Part shown: piece after piece, positions 52,804 to 63,719 of the stretch
How the letters are laid out: every line of letters begins with the position of its first letter
Position numbering within the stretch: position 1 is the stretch's first letter
NCBI GenBank assembly: GCA_002633025.1
Contig: NMRB01000412.1
Coordinates: 18,089 to 82,088 of the forward strand
Direction of reading: 5' to 3'
Length of the DNA: 64,000 bases
Origin: Notospermus geniculatus
Taxonomy: Eukaryota; Nemertea; Pilidiophora; Heteronemertea; Lineidae
Translations under genes and position numbers: made by a program
The notes under the pieces: generated by a model
What the model was told of the DNA's origin: nothing
What the model saw: the letters and a program-made list of their open reading frames with translations, nothing else
The model's database searches: none

Positions 52804-53031
52804 ATGATGTTCGCAACAAACCATGCTAACTATTCGTTTGAAATTGCTCTAATACTCAAACAACTTCGTGTTTTGGGTGTATTAAATGGCCTTTTAGGCA
52901 TATATGATGTTTTTCAGCCATCGAAGAACGAAATATTGTGTGAAACAAACATTTTGGCACGCTGCCAGCAGATGACCAGAAATTTTGGTCAGGTCGTCAG
53001 CCCTTTCCAGAGATATCCTCGGATGAGGTAG
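52804..53031 (+). CDS. Unrecognised 75-codon frame behind an NRF-1 motif
   Basis: Frame from ATG 52804 (MMFATNHANYSFEIALILKQ...), hydrophobic in its first half. CGGATGAG|GTAGAT near its end could serve as a donor. No family is recognised and no second exon was found. It could be a first exon or a chance frame. Confidence 0.25.
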   Translation: MMFATNHANYSFEIALILKQLRVLGVLNGLLGIYDVFQPSKNEILCETNILARCQQMTRNFGQVVSPFQRYPRMR

Positions 53032-53524
53032 ATCTGGGTACGAGATTGATCTATGTAATTAAAAAGTTAAAACAATTGGCCCACTCCACCTGATTTATTC
53101 TGATTAGAGTCATGATTTCTTGAGTTACTTTCGCAAGATATCCTGATTGAAGGTGAAATTTGGAATGAAGCTTAGTTAATCTTAGTTAATCTAGTTAGGC
53201 AAGTAAGTCATTAAAGAATCGTTAATAATGATTAATTATTAATTAGCAGTGAGTAGATGCTTTTGAATTTATATGGGATGTCATGTGGGCATTGATTCAG
53301 AAAATTTACAAACGCTGTCAAGAATGTTCAACTTTCGTTTTGTGGAATGGTCTGTGTAGCATTGACCATGGTGGACCTTTAACTTTGATGCATGGAATGC
53401 ATCATGTACTGTATGAATAATATGTATAATTTGGAGGCTTTCTTTATTTTTGGGAAATGTCCTACATGCGCCATGTACGGTAAAACCATCCTTTTTGGTG
53501 AGGCTAACTCTACGTGTACTCTTA
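53032..53524. other. No recognisable gene
   Basis: AT-rich spacer (TTAGTTAATCTTAGTTAATC direct repeat at 53171-53197). Nothing else is supported. Confidence 0.35.
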
Positions 53525-53707
53525 AGGCCCGTTTCCACTCTAGCGGATTCCGCCGCGTCTTGCGGCTAGCGGAGCGGTTTTCACAGGCATTGGGATAATC
53601 AATAGGCCATTGTACTGTTACACCATCGAAGGATTATCCAAAGCCCTGTGAAAACCGCACCGCTCGCCGGAAATCGCCGCGGAATCCGCTACAGTGGAAA
53701 CGGGCCT
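53525..53707. mobile_element. PIF/Harbinger-like MITE with TTA target duplication
   Basis: AGGCCCGTTTCCACTCTAGC at the left pairs with CTACAGTGGAAACGGGCCT at the right. TTA flanks both sides (53522-53524 and 53708-53710), the 3-bp duplication typical of PIF/Harbinger. GCGGATTCCGCCGCG and its complement extend the arms. 183 bp. Confidence 0.8.
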
Positions 53708-54383
53708 TTACACAAAAGGGAAGTGACAGCATCAATCGTGCGAGTGATGAGCGAGGCAGCGACATTAGCTTTAGCAGGACAACGTGTCCACACTGCTTGT
53801 CGTCTAAATCACACTAACATTAATGGGGAGCGCCAATTGGACACGTGATGACTACTGATAGAGCAGACGAGACACCTAGCGTTGACCTAGGCCCATTGTT
53901 CGAGAGATGCGGTTCACCAAGCACGGCCAATCACACCTTGAATCGTCATGAATAATAGGTGGCATTGGTGTACTATCAGTTCAAAACCACGCGTATATTC
54001 TCGCGTGGTCTGCGTGATCGGTGTTCCCTATTGCATGAACAGGGACTTGAGAAAGGGAAGTGAACGAGAAAAAAGGAGTGAACCACCCGCTTTACCTTCT
54101 TCAACATCACAATTCAATTCTGAGGAACACCAGCGAGTTTTCGGAAACGTGACGAAGTACGAAATACGAAATCCTACTTCATTTCCATGTTCCAATGTAT
54201 TTCAGGGAATGGTTGGTACCATAAAATATCCCTGCTGCCAGAGCGTCCTTTCGCATATCATGTACATGTAAGACCGAGAGAGTTGTGGCGCATCTTGAAT
54301 TTTTAAATTTCCACTTCGTAGCTACGAAATCGAAACGAAAGGTAAATTTTCCAAGTGTAATATACAAGTACACCGCAACTCTA
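53708..54383. other. No recognisable gene
   Basis: A 107-codon plus frame (53948-54271) lacks domains and is probably not real. No other signal. Confidence 0.35.
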
Positions 54384-54480
54384 TTAGTCGGGTCAAAATA
54401 GGAAAGACCCCTAACAAATTGCAACAAAAGGTTTTTTGATGGTTTCTTGTAATTTTGACATTGTACAACAACATATCAAA
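54384..54480. repeat. Inverse copy of the 90-bp repeat of 31168-31612
   Basis: TAGTCGGGTCAA...AACAAATTGCAACAAAAGGT...GATGGTTTCTTGTA is the diverged reverse complement of 31168-31257. Confidence 0.7.
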
Positions 54481-54518
54481 AATCGCACAAAATCGCATCC
54501 AGGGAAAAGTAGAAATCC

Positions 54519-55574
54519 GTTGCCATAGCAATCGTACGTGTTTTTTTCCTTTAATTTTTGTCAATTTTGGTCGTTTTTCACGATTTTGTTTTGGAAAATC
54601 CCACATATCATCGAACTCACATTTTAGGATACATCGCGTATTTCGTCTACGTTCCTGGTTACCATGGCAACGGTTTTTTCATTAATTTTAATGAGTTTTA
54701 TTATACTCGTATCACTGAGATTATTTGATGTTACTGATAATGATGCGGGTCCTGTCCATGAAATAAAGCTTCACCACGACTCAAGAGATGACGTTGTATC
54801 ATATGGCGTCATAACGTCATGCCTTAATGCTGTTGTCTGTTGAATCTGAAACCAGAATCCAAGAGTCACATTCAATGACATTTTGTGTTGGTTTTGACAT
54901 TGGTTGGTCGATCAAAATGAGGTACAAGATAACTGAATCCTCAACAAAGTATAATACGGTGGTTTTCTGGATGGATTCCTGTTCCTTTGGTTATGCGGCT
55001 GAACAACTAAAACTCCACACATGTAACGCAACCAAACGGCTCTGGAAAGCGTTGCTATAGCAACCATATCATTATATTGTGTAAAAATAATTACTTTTCC
55101 GCTATTTTTCCGTTAGTTATTGATCATTTTCAATGAAAATAGGTGGGTGTAATCAATATGTTATGTGTGATGTTTCGTTCGAAAACATCACTGCTTTGAT
55201 ACACTTTTGTTACCATGGCAACAGTTTTTTTTTCTAAATTCATGTCATTGCAGTCTTGAAGTCCTAAATTGAATTGCAAAACAGGTGCTGAGACCAAATT
55301 ATTTCTCTCTTATATTTTTACCCCAGGAATCTGATTTTACTAGCCTACTACTCCAACCATTGTCGAGTTCATAGCGTCTTGTCCTAAAGCGGAATCCATG
55401 ATTACCATGGCAATACCAAGATGACTTTGGCTGCAAAATGGAGATAAAATACACAAACTGTCTCTTCCACGGCGTATTTTGCTTCAGAATTTGGCAAGTA
55501 TATTGCATGACCAGAGCACCAACTTTTCCATGTGAAATATTGAACTTTTCTAATCAGCTGGTCTCCATGGTAAC
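54519..55574. promoter_or_regulatory. Array of six X-box (RFX-type) palindromes
   Basis: GTTGCCATAGCAAT (54519-54532), GTTACCATGGCAAC (54658-54671), GTTGCTATAGCAAC (55051-55064), GTTACCATGGCAAC (55209-55222), ATTACCATGGCAAT (55401-55414) and GTCTCCATGGTAAC (55561-55574). All fit or nearly fit the X-box recognised by RFX winged-helix factors, which control ciliary genes in animals. Two are followed by T-runs, as is the site at 31107, pointing to a repeat unit. Whether any is bound is unknown. Confidence 0.55.
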
Positions 55575-56752
55575 GATGGAATCAATTTTTTGTCTGCATG
55601 AAAATCTGATAAAACCGAAGTTAATCAGTGATAATTTAAAATTTAAAATTTAAGCAAGCCAAGGAAGCTGCTTTGAGGTTGGAACAGACGAAAATGCAAG
55701 CTAAACTCAGGGAACAGGAAGCTGCTGCCAAGATGAATGAAGAACTGCTGCAGCTGAGGTTGAAGAATCAGAGCGAGGTACAAGAAGCCGAGTTACACGA
55801 TCTTAAGTTGAAGACCATCCAGCATGAGACCATGAGACCATCCAGCAACAGGATCCAGTCAACATAGAGGGTGCTGTGAAGGTGGAACAGTCGACACCGG
55901 AGCCAATGGTACAAGTAGAGGCTGGAGCAATGGTGGATGGCATAGTACAACCTGATAGAAGGTCGATAGATCAAGCACCTCCCCCCGGTGATGAGCCTAC
56001 ATTTCATGCTGCAGACCTGGTTCAACAGCTGATCACATGTGCACTTCCCCCTGATGGTCAACTTGCAGACGAATATTCTCAAGCCAGCTCCACGACACCC
56101 GTTGATATCCATCCACTCATGGTTGGAGGAGGTCGGAGTCCCACGACTTAACCCACATGCAGCACCATGGGAGCCCGTTATGAATGATCGTCCGTTGGAT
56201 GTACCTGTGGATGGATACCCGACAGATGTACCGACAGAACTACCAAGGTCACCTACCGGCAGAGGTGGATTTGTACAGACGACTCCAATAGACGCATGGA
56301 TCGATGCCTTAACCTCAGGTCAAGAAACAGTGCTGTCACCTACTAGTATAGCAGGCACTATGAATGAGCGACTGTTATCATCATTGGTCAAGATGGAAAG
56401 TGATCGGAGTCTACCAGCTGCTACAATTCCAGTTTTTGATGGTTCAGCCCTTATCTGGCCGAAGTTTGTTGAACAGTTCTATACCCATGTGCATTGCAAG
56501 CCAGGGATCAACGATGCAAGACGGATGGATCTGTTGCAGTCACATGTCTCTGGGGATGCCCAACGAATGGTGAATGGTATAGGATACAGCGGCAGATGCT
56601 ACGCCCATGCCTTGCAAGAGCTGAAGCGAACCTTTGGTCACCGGAACTTAGTAGCAAGGGCCTACCTTGACCAGATTGCCGTTGGTGGAGTCATCCCTTC
56701 GCGCAACCCAACAGCATTTCGGCAGCTTTACATTGATGTCAGAGATTTAGAC

Positions 56753-57101
56753 TGGTTTGATTTCCAGAAAATATGACTGCATGAGGCATTTTTGAGGAAA
56801 AGCAAACAAATAGGTTGTTCTGAATGGAAATTTTGTGCTGAATATGAATATCTTGTTTGTGTTTCCCAAAATTGCCTAATTAGGTCATTAATTAAGGTCA
56901 AAGGTTAATTAAGGGTAAATTTCATATTTTCACAACAAATGATTTATTTCACCCCCTGAATACAATGGCATCAAAAATTTTGCAATATATTTCAGAGTAA
57001 ACCACACAGATCCTGTCAAATTGTGAAATTTAATGGAAAATGCAAAGGANCTCAAAAATGCCTCATGCGGCTGAAATAAGCACATTTTGGGATTTCTTGC
57101 C
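56753..57101. mobile_element. MITE inserted in the BEL gag with TAGAC target duplication
   Basis: TAGAC flanks both sides (56748-56752 and 57102-57106). The inner inverted repeats GCATGAGGCATTTTTGAG and CTCAAAAATGCCTCATGC are perfect, while the outer ends are diverged. The gag frame ends in a stop inside the insert and would continue in frame across it. Confidence 0.7.
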
Positions 57102-57175
57102 TAGACTATTGTATAATAACGTTACAGCAACTGAGCTATACATCAGATCTACTTGGCACAGATTTACTTCTCAGA

Positions 57176-59020
57176 GTGGCGAAACGTCTCCCAGCTGACA
57201 AGGTGCGTTACTGGAATCGTCATGTCACACGCTTATCCAAGACAAAGGAACCATCATTGTTTGATCTCCAAGATTGGCTAAGGGAAACCGTGGAGATAGA
57301 TTTTAATCCATATTCTGTCAAGCTTGATAGTGTAAAGAAGGACAAAGGACCGCAATTTCTTCTTGGTAATGAAGACACGTGGCCATCTCTGGAGGACAGC
57401 CATAAAATTGGTGAAATGTCAGCTGATGACCCAGAGGTCAGAAAGGTGAATGCTACAACAGTTGATGCCCGTGCAGATCTCCCAGACTCTCAACAGAAAA
57501 TCAAGAACATCATTGACTCTGCCTGTTTGTTAGACCCATCGCACTTCTCATCATGGCAGACTTTAGTGAGGAGAACAGCTTGGCTCAATCTTGCGATTCT
57601 CAATTTTGCATCGGTTATACCACGACTACACTTGAAGGCCGTCAGAACTGGTAGCTTGTCGCCGTCCGACTACCAACACGCTGAAACTGCATGGGTGCGG
57701 CGATCACAGCAAGATGCCTTCCCCGATGATCTGGCTGTTCTGCGACAGCAAGAATTTATAAGTCACAGAAGTTCACTTTTGCCACTAGACCCATTTTATG
57801 ATGCCAGTTGTGACGCTTTGAGAGTGGGAGGACGCCTGCGGAGAGCTAATATCCCGGAAGAGGCTAAACATCAACTTATTTTACCAGCCAATCATCCAGT
57901 TACTAGGTTGCTCTTCAGAGATGCTCATGCTGCCAATCTACATTGTGGACGTGAACATCTGATTAGTGTCATGAGACGAAGATTCTGGCCCATAAAGGCA
58001 AGAACTCATGCCAGAAAGACTATCCATGATTGCCTCATCTGTCATCGTCATCGTGTGGAGCCAGTTGTACCCAAGATGGCCGATCTGCCTGAATTTCGTC
58101 TGACAGTCACTTCTGGAGCGTTTTACCACACCGGCGTCGACTATTTTGGGCCCATGAGCGTTAAAGTAAGAAGATCTACGGTGAAAAGATGGGGATGCCT
58201 CTTCACCTGTCTGGGAACAAGAGCTGTCCACATTGACCTTGCTGATTCGCTGGAAACTGATGATTTTTTGTTATGCCTACGTAGATTCATCGGCAGACGA
58301 GGGTATCCCAAAACGATGCATAGTGACAATGGAACCAACTTCCGAGGGGCGTACAACGAACTGAAGTCCTGCCTTGATCGTCTGAAACAGTCTCAAATTG
58401 AAGAGTTTCTGCTTCCCCATGGTGTGGAATGGCACTTCAATCCTCCTGTCAGTCCACACATGGGTGGAGCTTGGGAGCGTCTGGTGAAGTCCGTGAAGAC
58501 CGCCCTGCAGATGGTTCTACCGAAGATGAACGTCTCAGAGTCCGTATTGCGAACGTCGTTGGTTGAAATCGAAGCAGTTATCAACGGCAGACCGCTCACC
58601 TACAACAGCAGTGATCCGTCAGACTTCACAGCCTTGACGCCTAACCGCTTTCTTATTGGTAGGGCTGTCAACTCCATTGCACCTGATGTTGTTGCCGAAC
58701 GTGAGATCAACAGCAGAAAACGTTGGCGTCAAGTCCAAGTGGTTGCGGAGCATGTCTGTCGTCGGTGGTTGAACGAATATCTACCCACGCTGACCATCAG
58801 AAACAAGTGGCAGAAAGAAGAACGAAACGTCGCGATTGGTGACTTGGTGTTGATCGTCGAAGATAACCTACCTCGTGGTCATTGGGAACTCGCCCGAGTT
58901 ATCGAGACTAACGCCGGAGATGACGGGAGAATACGATCGGTACGTGTCAGAACACCTAAATCAACATACGTTCGCCCTGTATCGAGGATCTGTGTCTTGG
59001 AGGAGGACCGTCCAGATTAA
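57176..59020 (+). CDS. BEL/Pao gag-integrase fusion frame (intact integrase)
   Basis: A frame of 614 codons opening upstream of 57176 (GTG, not a true start). In order: gag C-terminus (VAKRLPADKVRYWNRHVTRL), remnant of the RNase H end, an HHCC zinc-binding domain (HAANLHCGREH ... CLICHRHR), and the integrase core with all three acidic residues: D in GVDYFGPM (58139), D in MHSDNGTNF (58325) and E in MGGAWERLVK (58475). A DUF5641-like tail follows (AIGDLVLIVEDNLPRGHWEL ... RPVSRICVLE). Known role: joining retroelement cDNA to host DNA. The loss of the polymerase with survival of an unbroken integrase is unusual. It may be recent decay or possible co-option. Confidence 0.8.
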   Translation: MAKRLPADKVRYWNRHVTRLSKTKEPSLFDLQDWLRETVEIDFNPYSVKLDSVKKDKGPQFLLGNEDTWPSLEDSHKIGEMSADDPEVRKVNATTVDARADLPDSQQKIKNIIDSACLLDPSHFSSWQTLVRRTAWLNLAILNFASVIPRLHLKAVRTGSLSPSDYQHAETAWVRRSQQDAFPDDLAVLRQQEFISHRSSLLPLDPFYDASCDALRVGGRLRRANIPEEAKHQLILPANHPVTRLLFRDAHAANLHCGREHLISVMRRRFWPIKARTHARKTIHDCLICHRHRVEPVVPKMADLPEFRLTVTSGAFYHTGVDYFGPMSVKVRRSTVKRWGCLFTCLGTRAVHIDLADSLETDDFLLCLRRFIGRRGYPKTMHSDNGTNFRGAYNELKSCLDRLKQSQIEEFLLPHGVEWHFNPPVSPHMGGAWERLVKSVKTALQMVLPKMNVSESVLRTSLVEIEAVINGRPLTYNSSDPSDFTALTPNRFLIGRAVNSIAPDVVAEREINSRKRWRQVQVVAEHVCRRWLNEYLPTLTIRNKWQKEERNVAIGDLVLIVEDNLPRGHWELARVIETNAGDDGRIRSVRVRTPKSTYVRPVSRICVLEEDRPD

Positions 59021-60606
59021 CTGTGTACTGTGCTAATTCGTGATTGGGGCTCTGTTCTCGGTTGTCAGGGGCAGCGCATTCCTGAGAGAGTTGTATTTTA
59101 CCAATCTGAACGTCAGAGAACGATTCGTGCCAACATCGTATCTCTGATGTATATCGGACAGCGCCATATTGCTCCGGGATCTACTTCTTCGGTCATGCTC
59201 GACAAGACTGTTCAAATCTATCGATCTGAATTATCAAAGTTACCAATTAGGGGTTGTGAGTGTTGCTACACATAGAAAAATGACTTGAAGCATGTTACCT
59301 TACCTGATGAAGGGTCACTCACGCTATAGCAGCAGGTTGAACTTCTCAAGTGGTGAAGTGAAGGCTGGTCGGCCATTTTGTTTCGACATTGTAACGTTGT
59401 CCATCCTCGGTGTTATCACTGCCTAAAATGTGCCTTAATCCACTGAATAACTTCATATTCTACAATAAATAAAATTATCCCACCGATATAATGCGCAAAG
59501 AACCCATTTATACGTGAAAAAGTATCAGCATTGGTCTGCACTACATCATCAAGTGCGGAAGGTTACGGTCAATGTCACAGACGACCCACTCACTGCGGCG
59601 AATCACTGAATTATCTCGTGATTTGCGAGATGATTACTACGCCGAGGCTCCTATATACAGTCGAGGTAGGTTACGATGGCCGCCCGAATGTAGCCGAGTA
59701 CCTCCGAAGATGACGTCGATTGGTATTTTACCTTAATCTTGAACTGTTGTTTAATCTGTGTCTTTTTTTTAGTTCAATTTCATTACTTACCTTTTCGCTC
59801 TCTTAGTGGTCCGCTGTTCTTGTCGTCTGAGATAGGAGTTTCATACTTTCCGTAATCGGTAATGCATAGGGTGAAGTGCTGGTAACCTCTCCCCTATAGC
59901 ATAATGTGTCGTACTTATTTTCATTGGACTACATTGGACGAAATAATTTTCATCGGATTCATTTCAACCGGATCATTCTAGCTATTGGATATCATGTTCC
60001 ATGGAGTGTGGTCTTGGTCTCCAAATATGCGATTGAGGTGGCAGTCTAAAATTGCCGTCCGTGTTTAATTATTCCCCCGTGTGGGGTCTCAGTTTTCCCC
60101 TCAATCCTATTTGTTGCCCGCGACTACAGTCTATTGGTCATGTAACTTCAATAACTTCAGTTGCGGATTATTCAAAGGATGTGATAATATGAGTGAATTA
60201 GTGAGTGAAGCTGGATTGCCTTTTTCTGTCCTGTTTGTGTAGTTCCCCCTATGATGAACATGGTTAATTTGTTTAATGCGCATTACATTACATCATTTTC
60301 CATCATATTGGTAGTGTTTTATATTGTCGACAAAATTCCATCACTACTGCCTACTAATTTCCGTGTTCATCTTGGGTCACTGAGCTCAGGATGGTGAGGG
60401 GTTATCTTTGCTTATTATTGATCAATGCCAGTGCTGCGGGTGTGCAACTTAAGTTAATCCACTGCTGTTCGTGGATTACTAATTTCATTGGACTTTCATC
60501 ATCCTAATTGGACTTTCATCACCCTACCTTTTTTTTTTAACATTCTGCTTGAACTTTCGTCATTCTAAGGATATGAACTTTGTTTGGTTTGTGTTTTGCC
60601 TGTTTG
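59021..60606. other. 3' flank of the BEL element, no gene seen
   Basis: No second LTR or polypurine tract could be identified. AATAAATAAAA at 59464-59474 is a possible polyadenylation signal. Later sequence (59800-60600) has no recognised exon or repeat. Confidence 0.4.
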
Positions 60607-60663
60607 AGCCAACTTTCCATTCGGTAATGGTCTAGGAGACCATTACCGAATGGAAAGTTGGCT
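60607..60663. repeat. Perfect 27-bp-arm hairpin with 3-base loop
   Basis: AGCCAACTTTCCATTCGGTA...TGGTCT and its exact complement flank the loop AGG. Length and perfection are microRNA- or MITE-like. No related copy is seen in the window. Confidence 0.85.
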
Positions 60664-60743
60664 GCAATTTCTATTTTTCTACGGCTTTCCTGCCTTTTCT
60701 GAAGTTGTAAACACTTACTGGGTTCATGTAGGGTACTGAAATG

Positions 60744-61676
60744 AAAGGGGCTGGAAACTTAAGACAGGGTTTGTCAAAATGGGCCAATTTTGGAAACTAC
60801 TTGACCAATTTTCCTGAAACTTGCAAGGTTAGTAGGATTGACCATATCATTGGAAAATATGAAGAAACCAAAACAACAAACTGACCCTGACCTAATTAAC
60901 TAAAACAATGTAATTTTCAGACCCCTTGAATCACATGAAATAGACATCCTGTGGGTCTGTAACTTCATACATATGTTGATGTGATCATATACAAAAAAGT
61001 AACAATCAATAAGAAGTATAATTCTGTCACAATTTTGAGAAATATAACAAAGAAATATCTTAATTAATGGTGCCAGGCAAGAGCTGGAAGGGCTGTATTT
61101 TGAGGGTTGACCTGATGGTATTGTTATTGAAATGATGAGGTTTATAATGGCTGACTGCTTTCTCCACTGCTCTGACATAATAATGCACACCTGGTTAACC
61201 CTGTTCAATATGGTGGTTACTGATATGTTACATGATCCATTCACTGTCAGATTACCTGGGACTTTCCCAGCCTGGGACAGTTATACAAGTGAATGGAGAA
61301 CAACTGTACTTTCAACTGTACATCAAGTCCCCATAGGCCTAATAACTACTGGTCTTATATAAGGCTCAGGGCAGTCAGGCAGACCAGAGCCAGCACCATT
61401 TATGTAATGCACATTTATTGACCTGTTAATGTGAATAGCCATTAGGACTTCCCTGGGTAACCTGGTAAGTCTTAACAATGGACTTGTAAATAAGGCCTTT
61501 CCAGCTTTTGCCTGGACCCATTAGTTAGAATATTCCTGTTTCATTTTCAAAGGTTGTGACTTAAATTAATTATTTATTTGTTGTAACATTTTTGGTATAT
61601 TATCATGTCAACATGTATGTGAAGTTACAGGCCCATAGGATTTTGACAAACCCTGTCTTAAGTTTCCAGCCCCTTT
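60744..61676. mobile_element. TIR element with AAAGGGGCTGGAAACTTAAG ends
   Basis: AAAGGGGCTGGAAACTTAAGAC...AGGGTTTGTCAAAAT at the left pairs with ATTTTGACAAACCCTGTCTT...CCAGCCCCTTT at the right (about 40 bp). 933 bp. The interior frames (61132-61362 plus) show no transposase motif. Confidence 0.8.
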
Positions 61677-62739
61677 GGCTCAAGCATTCTTTGCTAATTC
61701 TGTGATCTTCCGGATGGGTCAATATCGTTATCCAGCTAGACATGTTGATCTGGTTACTGTGTTGTGCTGATAATCTGGCGCAGTTTCCTAAGTTTGAGAT
61801 TTGTCGCCTTAACTTTTTACAGATTTAAGAGTTAACTTAGCTTTAAGATTATAGATCTGATTAGGTTTACTGACATTCCTTGGCATTAACTTGACTCTGT
61901 CAGGGGGTGGGCGATGTTGGCGACTCAATGGGTTAACTTGCTTTCGGTGCTGCCATCTGGCTTGAATTAGTCTAGCCAGTGCTGCCACCTGAGTTGCTTT
62001 CCTCTTACTATGGTCATGTGCTTAACATACTTCAGTTGCATTCCGGGTGGCTAGCTGTTCAGACGTGTTCTGTATTTGCTCTTATAAAATCCCAATTTTC
62101 CCTCTTTTTCATACCGTAAATTACAACCAGACTTTTCCAACATGTCTTAGTCTACTATGGAGAGAGTCTAACTGTCAATGTTGAAGGTTGAATAGGTAAT
62201 TTTCAATTTCCTTTGAGTTGCCAGCATGGTCCACTCGAGTCAGGCCGCTTAGTCATGGCCGAACTTAGGCCAACTTTGTTGTTTCGGCGCTACTTTGTCT
62301 GTGCGATTTATGTGTCACGCCCTTTGGGCGTCCTGTAAAGTCAATTCAATACAGAATTTAAGCGGCTATTCGCCTTGCTTGTTTTTTTCTGATGTGCTGT
62401 CACGCACAGCAGATGTAGGCTCCAAATATACAGTATACGTATTTAAAAAATCGCACGCATTCTGCGTCAAAAATGCAGAACGTCCAAACGAAAACTGTAT
62501 TTCCAACTGCCGAGAACAAATTCAAATACGGGAAACTCCCACTTCCCACATCGTCCCTTCTGCGTGGATAAAATTTTATAAGTCCGAATTTTCCCTATTT
62601 CTACAGGGTATGTGGGTGGTAAATAGAAAGGTCGGTTCCATGTCCCCATGACTGTGCTATACCGTAGGACATGCCAAAAGCATGAATAACTAGATGTAAC
62701 GCAATCGGGGCGATTGCAAGTAGGGCAAAAAGGGTGAAT
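61677..62739. other. No recognisable gene
   Basis: GTGCTGCCATCTGG / GTGCTGCCACCTGAG direct repeat at about 61948 and 61980. The plus frame 62295-62651 has no domain. Confidence 0.35.
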
Positions 62740-62860
62740 GTCATCCTGGGTACCCCTAAAGGCTACCCAGGTCCAACCTGGGTATCCCTAAATGGCACCC
62801 AGGTACGTACTGGGTACCCTTTAGGAACTTAAGGGACACCCAGTTTGAAATTCCCGCCTG
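62740..62860. repeat. CCTGGGTACCC repeat block
   Basis: Alternating TCCTGGGTACCCCTAAAGGC / ACCCAGGT motifs, related to 11140-11262 and to the ends of the TIR elements at 15993 and 35335. Only one side is present. Confidence 0.6.
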
Positions 62861-62997
62861 GTGAGATACCTGGAATCATTTACAATCATTTAGAATAATT
62901 TCAAATCAATCAAAGAATCATTTATTTTTGAATGTCGCAGCATGGTTTTACCACAACATGCGCAAAACATCGCTCTTTTTGATGTCATGAAATCAGT
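62861..62997. repeat. Short ATCATTTA-type minisatellite block
   Basis: GAATCATTTACAATCATTTA and further units near 62872-62922, the same unit as the long array at the window end. Confidence 0.7.
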
Positions 62998-63480
62998 TTT
63001 GTAGGCCGTGACCTTGAGCTAGTGTTGGTCAAGGTCATCAGTATTTGTTATCATTAGAAAGCTTATACTGCAAGCTGTCCAAAAATGTATAGTTGTATGG
63101 CGTTATCTCCGGTATAACTGAACTTTATTTGCCTCACGCGGTGTACCATTCCAACAACTTTCCACCCCTCCCNCCCCCCCCCCCCCCATTACCAAACCCT
63201 CCACAAAGTTCGTCTCAAAAAATCTTCATGGAATGTTCTTTACTGTTGCTTGAAGTCGCATACAGAAGCTGTCACAAAAATGTCCAAGGAGCTAGTTTTT
63301 TATATTTATTGTTGACACAGCATGATTTTTGCACAGGTCACCTCAGTCGCCACCCTGCTCGAAAGCACTGAAGGTCATGACCTTGAAAATAATGTAGGCC
63401 AAGGTCAATATTATTGGCATCACTGGAAAGCATGCACAATAAGCTTTTCAAAAATGTATACTCTTATGGTACTATCTGCT
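62998..63480. repeat. Two diverged direct repeats of about 360-bp spacing
   Basis: GTGACCTTGAG-TAGTGTTGG-CAAGGTCA...CATTAGAAAGC-TATACTGCAAGCT-TCCAAAAATGTATA recurs at 63376-63470 in matching order. Contains a poly-C tract with an N at 63173. No gene. Confidence 0.65.
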
Positions 63481-63719
63481 CTTTCCTTTGAACTGGATAA
63501 TATTTTCTGCTGCATATATTTTTCCTATGGAAAATACCATAAAAATTGGACGGTTAAAGGGTTAATGTATATTCTTTCTGTATTTACTTAATTTCTTTCG
63601 GCCAGTTAATTTATGTTCTCATTAATTTTTGTTATCTGGGCTTCAATGCTGTTCCAAGTAACAGCCCTGCCCAGAATATTTAATTTCATGTACTAAATTT
63701 ATTTTTGTTTCAATAAAGT
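63481..63719. other. Unannotated spacer
   Basis: Nothing supported. Confidence 0.4.

Larger units (their letters stand above)
55650..59020 (+). mobile_element. BEL/Pao-type retrotransposon, internally deleted
   Basis: Gag-like part: a coiled-coil region (ALRLEQTKMQAKLREQEAAA near 55671), then frameshifts near 55830 and 56140, then a DUF1759-like core (IPVFDGSALIWPKFVEQFY, HVSGDAQRMV). A 349-bp insertion lies at 56753-57101. The frame 57176-59020 then joins the gag C-terminus directly to a segment normally found after RNase H (GPQFLLGNEDTWPS, DDPEVRK), so protease, reverse transcriptase and most of RNase H are missing. No LTR pair was recognised. The 614-codon frame that follows keeps the whole integrase. 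Confidence 0.85.

Noticed and set aside
53948-54271. 107-codon plus frame
   Set aside because: No domain, no splice pair, composition close to random.
57938-58599. Minus-strand frames inside the integrase
   Set aside because: Shadows of the integrase frame in opposite orientation.
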